Source of the DNA: Icerya purchasi
Lineage: Eukaryota > Arthropoda > Insecta > Hemiptera > Monophlebidae
DNA: 64,000 nucleotides
Direction: 5' to 3'
NCBI GenBank assembly: GCA_039619475.1
Contig: CM077115.1
Coordinates: 135,854,172-135,918,171 of the forward strand
The notes beneath the pieces are model-generated. The model saw only the letters and a program-made list of their open reading frames with translations, was not told the DNA's origin and did no database searches. Both the position numbers and the translations under genes were made by a program. This document shows, piece after piece, positions 57,536-64,000 of this stretch. Position 1 is the stretch's first letter. Every line of letters starts with the position of its first letter.

Positions 57536-57990
57536 AAAGAAGAAAAGTTGATTATATAAATGAGAACGTTCTAATAGACGCGCATTCGAAGAAGATGTGA
57601 TTTGAATCGCAGAATAAATTAGAATCATCAGAATAGAAAGAACATAAGAGGTCATAGAAAAATAAAAAGAAGATGCAGCAAGCCGATACCATATGATCAA
57701 GGCGAAATCTGCCGATAGATGAGATAAGAAAGCGCGAAAGATTAGGAAAGTCGCAGTACCAAGGATAAGGAGGAAGGTAAGTATGCATATTGCGATAAAA
57801 AAGGTTATTCAGGATTAGAGAATAAAAGGAGGTAAATATCGCGTGCCATAGTCTACGATGACACTCGCTGGAAAGAAAATTAATATTAGAAAATTTCGAT
57901 AGAAATTGACCAGTCTGAATGGCAGATCGAGCTAATAAATTATTACCCTCAATGCCAACATGGGGCTGTGGGTCCATAAGAATCCGATTT
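57536..57990 (-). mobile_element. family A-related LINE fragment, opposite strand
   Basis: A minus-strand frame of 141 codons (57552-57977) contains PHVGIEGNNLLARSA, a weakened form of PGHSGIEGNE.AD, then LISSIGRFRLDHMVS and CDSNHIFFECASI. The usual 3' tail is missing, so its 3' end may have been cut by the neighbouring plus-strand copy. The two lie tail to tail. Confidence 0.65.
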
Positions 57991-58727
57991 ATATGGAACG
58001 AGCGTTAAAATAATTTTAGATGTAAAAATGTTTATTATCAAAAAAATCCTTTTAAATTTATTAGTGAAATAATTAGAGTTAAATAATTATTAAATTATTC
58101 CGTTTTTAACAAATAATCTCTAAACTTAAGGCTATTATAAATTGTTCGGATAATCAAATTACTCTTAACCGGCGGGGGTGCTTAAAATGTGTTACCACAG
58201 AAATCAAATAATCAACTCTGTCGGTCTAGATAAAATCCACTTGTCGAATAATAATTTTTGAATCTATTTCCAGTTAATTACATCAGAACAGACCGTTGCA
58301 CTGTTAAAAGTGAACGTAAATAGAATGGGAAATGTTGTTAGCTTCGTAAAAATGAATTTTTAGTAAATTAATCGGGATAAATTACGAGCATTATTTAACG
58401 AATAGTCAATTAACGGGGCGGCTATCATATGAACTTTGACATAATTAATAGTTTACGCGACGTTATATTTCTCGCTTTTTTCCTCACAATTTCTTTCTAT
58501 TTTTGTAAATGATTTCTAATCGATATTTCACTCGGACACCTGTGCGTATAATTGGCTAGATTTCGATATTTCACGAATAATGGCTGAAGAAAAAACCCGT
58601 AAATATTTTTTCTAACTCGGTAAAAAATTTCAATACATACCGGGTTTTACTAGGAAGGAAAACACGCAGCTGTTTACATTGCTACAAATATGTACATTAT
58701 TACATCGATAAAAAAAACTACAAACTG
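57991..58727. other. intergenic, no gene seen
   Basis: AT-rich sequence; no open frame or repeat structure that I can support. Confidence 0.5.
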
Positions 58728-58795
58728 ATGTATTTTAATTTGAATTTACATGAACGGGAATTTCACTTTTTTTATTTACATATTTATCCGCTGAG

Positions 58796-58847
58796 GCTAT
58801 TACGAGACGCCATGCAAGATGCTGCAGATCAATTTAAAGCAACAGGG
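58796..58847 (+). CDS. possible short internal exon (weak)
   Basis: A 52-base stretch bounded by a CTGAG acceptor and an ACAGGG|GTGAGT donor, coding LLRDAMQDAADQFKATG, whose composition is unlike the AT-biased frames around it. Read without splicing, the frame stays open to TAG at 58914 and ends in KTVKIREDEVRF, so a terminal exon is equally possible. I do not recognise the product. The donor is good; the acceptor has a poor pyrimidine tract. Confidence 0.22.
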
Positions 58848-59057
58848 GTGAGTGATAAAACTGGAGAATATTTATTAAAAACTGTCAAAATTCGCGAAGA
58901 TGAAGTAAGATTTTAGGGGGAACAAATTCAATTATCGATTAAACTCAAAAATAAGTGTTTTAAATATATTTTTACATGTATTACTTTGGCGGTCAAGCGA
59001 CAGAACATAATTTTTCACTGCGAACACATTCGGAAAAGAAGAATTTACAGTTGCAGA

Positions 59058-59375
59058 TTTTTTTTTTTTTTTTTTTTTTTTTGGGCGCGCCACTGGCATT
59101 GACCCAACAGCAACAGAAATTAAGGAAAGGGTTAAATAAAGAGACGATTAGAAATAGAGCTTAGGAAAGATTGGAGTACAGGGATTATATCTGGAGATGG
59201 AAAGGAAAGGATAAAGGAAGAATTATAAGGAGCAGGAAGACCCAGTGCCAAGATTTTGGAGTACATCAAGGGCAGGGCATTCAAAGAAGATGTTGTTTGC
59301 ATCACATATGAGAGGAGAGATGGAATTATGAAGGGGACAATCGGGAGAAGAGGACAGGGAAAAACGAAAACATTA
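59058..59375 (-). mobile_element. family A LINE, 3' fragment, second tail type
   Basis: A T tract (59058-59082), then GGGCGCGCCACTGGCATTGA and CCCAACAGCAACAG on the plus strand. The minus strand encodes the cysteine/histidine tail across frames and ends LPAPYNSSFILSFPSPDIIP and ISNRLFI. The 3' UTR differs from the CTCGTCAACCAAGG type and matches the copies at 14.7 and 61.0 kb. Confidence 0.75.
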
Positions 59376-59478
59376 GAAAATAAAATGATTTTATCGAGAA
59401 CGTATAACAAGACCAGGAATTTTCGTCAAAATATGACGAGAATCACATTTCGTTACAAAACAGCTTCAATTTCGGCAT

Positions 59479-59625
59479 TTAAAAAGTCGTCATTACACTG
59501 TGACAGTCATACTGGACTTGCATTAGAGCAGTACATATGTGAGCTTTCATATTTGAACTCATGCCAATTCTGGTCACCACTGGATCCTTAGAAAAGGATT
59601 TTCCTTTTGCGTCGCTGCGCGCCAT
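59479..59625 (-). CDS. unrecognised small ORF (weak)
   Basis: From ATG at 59625 the minus strand encodes 48 residues starting MARSDAKGKSFSKDPVVTRI. Its composition is less AT-driven than the surroundings, but there is no motif, no homologue that I recognise and no clear splice site. It may be a first exon, a transposon relic or chance. Confidence 0.15.
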   Translation of the reverse strand: MARSDAKGKSFSKDPVVTRIGMSSNMKAHICTALMQVQYDCHSVMTTF

Positions 59626-59808
59626 GATTAATTTCGGCAAAAAAATAAAAATGGATATTAGAACTGAAGTATGCGTAAAAATATGTGCTAAAAATATTAA
59701 AACAGACAATGCACAGGGACAAAGTAAAAAAAAGTTTTTTACCTTACGTTAAATTTCGGTCTTTAAAGGAATTTATATTAATAATACATTGAACTTTTAC
59801 TTAATTTA

Positions 59809-59955
59809 TTGTTATTATTATTATTATTATGTTGGGGCGTCAACTATGGACATTGACGAAGCGAAAGTATGATATTTTATTAAATTACAATTCGAACCCG
59901 ATCCTACTCGAACGAAACACTACTGCTTAACCAACTACGTCATGGTAGCTAACTT
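59809..59955 (-). mobile_element. tRNA-derived SINE, reverse copy
   Basis: Reverse-complemented it reads AGCTACCATGACGTAGTTGG and TTAAGCAG (box A region), then ATCGGGTTCGAATTG (box B). It ends with GTCAATGTCCATAGTTGACG and CCCC followed by a (TAA)n tail (59809-59830). It shares head and tail with the SINE at 2883-3046 and preserves box B best. Confidence 0.75.
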
Positions 59956-60555
59956 GTTGACTTAAATGTAATTACACTGAACAACCTTTTCCAAATTTTC
60001 AGAACTAAACTTCCAGCTCAACAGATGTAGTGTCCTAATCTGTCAGATTTATGCACCTCCTTACTGGCACAAACCAAATATTAAAAGCGATTGTCTTCTA
60101 TCAGTATCTGAAATACCGTATAACCAAATCAAAACCAACCACAGAACACCCAGACTGTATCGTGTTCTACGGTAGAATTCTCTTCAGTGCTCGAGTTTAT
60201 TAGGCGAAAACAAATTTTTTTTCGAAAATATCGAAAAACCCGATTTTTATGAACTTTTTAATATATGTAAGCTTACATTTTATACAGTTAAAACAGAAAA
60301 TATATTTACATAATTAAATTACAAAAATAGCCGACTGTTTACAGCCGACAAATATCCAAAATATTCTTATAATTTAATTATTTAAATATGTTTTGTATTT
60401 TAACCGTGTAAAGTGTGTACTTAATAATATTACAACCACACACAAAAATGTGTGAAGGTAACAACAAATTCTATGAAGTTGTTTGATATTCCAGTAGAGG
60501 CTAATTGTCCCCGAAACCAAACGAGAAAGTTACAAAAACTTTTTTAGAATATTAA
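59956..60555. other. intergenic with a possible LINE endonuclease scrap
   Basis: The plus frame near 60010-60090 reads LNRCSVLICQIYAPPYWHKP, faintly like the NIYAPP region of LINE endonucleases, but it is too short to support. The rest is AT-rich sequence. Confidence 0.25.
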
Positions 60556-61010
60556 TTCTTCCATTCTACCAAGTCAACTATTCAGCCGATTCATCGTTGC
60601 CTGTCTTGGTTCTATTCTATTCCTTTCGGTTGTCGCTCTTCTATTGTTTCCCTAATTCGTCTCCAAATCATTGTCTACTCCCCTCCTCTCGCTTTCGATT
60701 TGCTTTGTCGCCGTCTCCTTATTGTTCTCTTCACGATTGTGATCCTCCTCGTATATGTGATGCTGATCACATTTTCTTCGAGTGTCCTGCTCTTCTTAAT
60801 GAACGCTCCCTTTTATACGGCCAGTTCTCAACATTATGTCTCCCTACTCCCATAACGCTTCCTTTATACTCTCCTTTTCTTCATCTTCTGTGGTGCCTGC
60901 ACTGCTGTCCTTTGTTGCGTCCATTTCGGACCGCCTAGCTATTTAGTTCTTTAGCTTAGCTTTTCCTGTTCTTGGATCAATGCCGCTGGCGCGCCAGCAA
61001 AAAAAAAAAC
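60556..61010 (+). mobile_element. family A LINE, C-terminal fragment
   Basis: An ORF of 113 codons contains SSRFRFALSPSPYCSLHDCD, then PPRICDADHIFFECPALLNE, the zinc-binding tail of family A, with a frame disturbance before the C-terminus. The 3' end is TTGGATCAATGCCGCTGGCG and CGCC with a poly-A at 61001-61010. It is 5'-truncated within the C-terminal domain. Confidence 0.78.
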
Positions 61011-61096
61011 AACTTAACTGAGTAAGATAAAAACAACAAGCGTGCTAACGAACCTTTTTTAACGCTATCCTAAAGAGGAAAAAAATTAATATATTC

Positions 61097-61533
61097 TACA
61101 AGGGGGGGGGGGGTCAAATGACGTAGAATGCGTAACATATTGGAGTGCCATCATTCCAACTAGCCGGTTTACGTTAACACCTACCTCACCTGCTCGTGGT
61201 GACCCCTGCACGCTTTGACTAGAGTGAACGTATCGGTGTTAATCCGATAGTAGTAGCGCCTAGGAATTGCCACAAACGAGGAAGGTGGAAATAGGATTAC
61301 AACCCCCATTTTGCCATAGCCCAAATTCAAGCTACAATCTACAGCAGTCAGCAATACATTAAATAAATATAAAATAACTTATATATAAAAGGCAGGATAA
61401 TAAACAAAGAAAATGATGAAATAAAGTACATAATCCCAACTCTAGAACTTAAAATTCTAGTTTTAATCCTGGAACCGGTGTTAACCGCTTCCCCCCGAAA
61501 AATATATTAACAGCAAACTTTGGTTTGTAAAAC
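61097..61533 (+). promoter_or_regulatory. probable 5' UTR of the RTE-like LINE
   Basis: A leader upstream of the endonuclease ORF, starting near a G12 run (61102-61113). It is richer in GC than the neighbourhood and contains GCGCCTAGGAATTGCCACAA. The exact 5' end is not defined; the start could be anywhere between 61097 and about 61490. Confidence 0.4.
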
Positions 61534-62970
61534 GTGATGGAAAGTCAGTCAAAGGGAACTAATACTCCAGGTGGTAATCTAAAAAGAGAATCCACCACTG
61601 ATGGAAACATCAGTGCATTCAAACATATCATTTCTGGAGAGCTTGAACCACCATGTAAAAAGCAACTGAAGTTAAAAGTGAAGACAAAATGTATGTTTGG
61701 AACACTAAATATTAACTCATTATTAAAAGTCGGGAAGTTGAAAGAACTAGTAAAGGCACTGAATGAACAGAACATACTGCTTTTAGCACTACAGGAAACG
61801 AGGTTTACGGACGAAGATGTAATAGACGTGGAAAACTATAGAATATTTAAAGGAAAACCAGGAAAGAAAATAATGAAGGGAATGCCACATTTAGGAACAG
61901 CATTCTGTGTCCATCGAAAGATACTAGATTCGGTAGTTCACTTCAAATCTCCGTCGGAGAGAATGTCCATTTTGACATTAAAATGTGCTAACAAAATGTA
62001 TACAATAGCGAACATACATGCCCCAATTAATGAAGATAACAGAAGAAATCTGGAAAAAGTCGAACAGTTTTGGGGAATGTTAGAAGAAGAAATGAATAAA
62101 ATACCAGAGAAGCATATCAAAATAGTGATGGGCGATGTTAATGGTCAAGTCGGAAAGGAAAAGAAGTTTAGACAAATAGTAGGAGAATACCCAGCGCACA
62201 AAAGAACGAATACAAATGGTGAACGGCTAATAGGATTATGCCGAATGTTTAACCTTAAATTAATGTCTACGAACTTTAAGAAGCTACCAAAAAAACAGAA
62301 AACATGGAAGTCTCCGAATAAAAACCTGGGAGAATTCCAAATTGATCATGTTGCTATCTCGAGTAAGAATCAAAAGGAAATTATGAATGTTAAAGTTAAA
62401 AAAGGAAGTAATGTTGATTCAGATCATTTTCTTCCAACGATAAAAATGAGATTTATTCCACAAAATAAAAAGAAATTTCTCAAACAAGGAATAATTAAGT
62501 ACGATATAGATAAGTTAAATGAAGAGAATAATCATAGAGTACAGCAATATCGTGAGAAGATTAATGAAATAAAATCAGAAGAATGGCATGACATATGTAA
62601 AGGAATACAAGAAGCAGCAAAACAAATAATTCCGTTGAATATTAAGAAAAAGCACAAATGGTGGAATGAGCAATGTGAAGCTGCCCTCGAGGAAAGATTA
62701 AAATATTGGAAAAAATGGAATTCGGCTAAAACAGATATTGCATATGAACAATTCAGAAATCAAAGAAAATTAACAGCAAAAATTATTAGGAACTCAAAAA
62801 GAAAGTTGGAAAAACAACAATTAGAAGTAGAAAATGATTTCCAAAAAAATAAAACCAGGAATTTTTACAAAGTATTCAAGTCCAGGATGGAAGGATATCA
62901 AGCTCCGAGTCTGTGTTTTAAAAAGTCAGATGGAACCCTAGCTCTCAATAATAACCGAAAGAACGACTAG
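61534..62970 (+). CDS. RTE-like LINE ORF, endonuclease half (open)
   Basis: An open frame of 478 aa. After about 50 polar residues comes an AP-type endonuclease: FGTLNINSLL, LLALQETRF, TAFCVHRKI, NIHAPINEDN, VMGDVNGQVG, FQIDHVAISS and VDSDHFLPTI, giving the expected N, E, D, N, D and H catalytic set. A basic linker follows (HKWWNEQCEAALEERLKYW, then KVFKSRMEGYQAP). The frame ends after KSDGTLALNNNRKND at a stop where related ORFs continue, so a short frameshift at about 62960-62973 separates it from the polymerase frame. The protein makes the target nick for reverse transcription. Confidence 0.82.
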   Translation: MMESQSKGTNTPGGNLKRESTTDGNISAFKHIISGELEPPCKKQLKLKVKTKCMFGTLNINSLLKVGKLKELVKALNEQNILLLALQETRFTDEDVIDVENYRIFKGKPGKKIMKGMPHLGTAFCVHRKILDSVVHFKSPSERMSILTLKCANKMYTIANIHAPINEDNRRNLEKVEQFWGMLEEEMNKIPEKHIKIVMGDVNGQVGKEKKFRQIVGEYPAHKRTNTNGERLIGLCRMFNLKLMSTNFKKLPKKQKTWKSPNKNLGEFQIDHVAISSKNQKEIMNVKVKKGSNVDSDHFLPTIKMRFIPQNKKKFLKQGIIKYDIDKLNEENNHRVQQYREKINEIKSEEWHDICKGIQEAAKQIIPLNIKKKHKWWNEQCEAALEERLKYWKKWNSAKTDIAYEQFRNQRKLTAKIIRNSKRKLEKQQLEVENDFQKNKTRNFYKVFKSRMEGYQAPSLCFKKSDGTLALNNNRKND

Positions 62971-62972
62971 CA

Positions 62973-64000
62973 GTGGACATACCAGAGGAAAAACAGACCG
63001 ACTCAAACCCCCCGAGCAGAGAAGAAATTAAACAGATAATATCTAATCTAAGAAACAATAAATCTCCGAGAGAAGACTCAATAGTAGCGGAATTAATAAA
63101 AACAGCTGGGGAACCAATGGAAATAAAATTGACAAAACTCCTAGTGGAAGTCTGGAGAACAGAGAAGATACCACAGGAATGGAAATGTGCATTAATACAC
63201 CCGCTTCATAAAAAACATGATAAGTCAGAGGTTAACAACTATAGAGGAATATCTCTGTTATCGGTAGTATATAAAATCCTTGAAAGGGTGTTATTACATC
63301 GAATAGAAAGTAAAATAGAAATGGAACTAGGAGAATACCAAGCAGGCTTCAGAAAACATCGATTGTGCACAGAACAAATACTTAATTTAAAATTAATAAT
63401 AAGGGATAGGATGATAAGAAACAAACCATATGTTATAGTATTTGTAGACTTTAAAAAAGCGTATGACTCCGTCGATCGAGAAAGTTTAATGGAAATATTA
63501 AAAGAATTTGGTGTAGATAATAAATCAACAAAATTAATACAACAAACACTATTAGGCACTAAAGCTAAGATAAAATTTATGGGACAAATCTCCGAAGCTT
63601 TTGAAATAAAAACGGGCGTACGGCAAGGAGATGGACTTTCTCCAATTCTGTTCAATTGTGTCCTAGAAAAGAGATTATTAGAGAGTGAGAAAAATTACTG
63701 GAAACAGAAAATATAAGTAAACAGATACGCCTGGGATACAAGAAAGAAAATCTAGCCATTAATTGTTTAGCTTTTGCAGATGACTAGGCAATTTTCTCAC
63801 AGGATGTAACCTCAGCAATAAAGCAGATTAACCTTTTAAAAGAAGTAGCAGAAAAAACTGGTTTACAGATTTCCTTCGAGAAAACAGAATATATGACAAA
63901 CGTTAGAACCTCACCCCGATCGATATGTGTACAAAATATGGAAAAATCAAAAAAGTTAAAAATTTCAAATACCCTAAGTATGGTTATTGAGCAAAACGGA
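62973..64000 (+). pseudogene. RTE-like LINE ORF, reverse transcriptase half, broken, runs off window
   Basis: Continues the upstream ORF in another frame: EEIKQIISNLRNNKSP, EWKCALIHPLHKKHDK, NNYRGISLLSVVYKILERVL, GEYQAGFRKHRLCTEQI, FVDFKKAYDSVDRESL (motif A) and GVRQGDGLSPILFNCVLEK (motif B, RTE/L1-like form). The frame shifts again near 63700. CLAFADD (motif C, 63769-63785) is followed directly by TAG. Beyond it, KTGLQISFEKTEYMTN is readable to the window edge. The C-terminus and 3' end lie outside. The three lesions make it inactive as it stands. Confidence 0.82.

Noticed and set aside
59980..60190. LINE endonuclease fragment (CQIYAPPYW)
   Set aside because: A single short motif with no neighbouring catalytic blocks.

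Overview
This is an AT-rich animal (very probably arthropod, most likely insect) nuclear window that is almost entirely transposable-element sequence. The evidence is the element spectrum: Jockey-like, I-like, R1-like, CR1-like and RTE-like non-LTR retrotransposons, tRNA-derived SINEs, a Helitron, and non-autonomous hAT, piggyBac, pogo/mariner-like and long-TIR DNA elements. Microsatellites and poly-A/poly-T tracts are frequent. No bacterial-style operon, rRNA gene or CRISPR array is visible. All clade names come from motif reading, not from database searches.

Layout. 1-9 kb: a LINE 3' fragment, a pogo-like MITE, a SINE, a tRNA-like sequence, a second SINE-like repeat, an RTE tail, a 1.8 kb element with about 510 bp inverted arms, and one open frame at 8.7-8.94 kb that looks like the last exon of a host gene. 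9-20 kb: two hAT MITEs with perfect 8 bp target duplications, a decayed LINE, a Helitron of about 1.5 kb, further LINE and SINE relics and a larger hAT-like element. 20-32 kb: an R1-like LINE that also carries RNase H, two fused LINE relics, an I-like relic, a CR1-like LINE framed by an 18 bp direct repeat, and a TA-flanked MITE. 32-38 kb: a complete but mutated I-like LINE (ORF1; EN-RT-RNase H ORF2) with a target duplication. 38-39.5 kb: a second CR1-like relic. 40.0-44.5 kb: the best-preserved gene pair in the window, a full-length Jockey-like LINE with two open, overlapping ORFs, a target duplication and two poly-A tracts. 46-61 kb: many copies of one RNase H-bearing LINE family ('family A'), SINEs, nested hAT insertions and a piggyBac MITE. 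61-64 kb: the 5' two-thirds of an RTE-like LINE that runs off the window.

How the parts relate. The LINEs are self-mobilising: ORF1 packages the RNA and ORF2 nicks the target and reverse-transcribes it. The SINE family at 2.9, 49 and 59.9 kb ends in a sequence resembling the family A LINE tail, so family A is its likely mobilising partner. The non-autonomous DNA elements encode nothing and would need transposases from elsewhere. Two nested insertions give relative ages: hAT into SINE at 48.8-49.5 kb, and an I-like LINE into a hAT-like element at 51.5-53.6 kb. No complete host gene can be supported.
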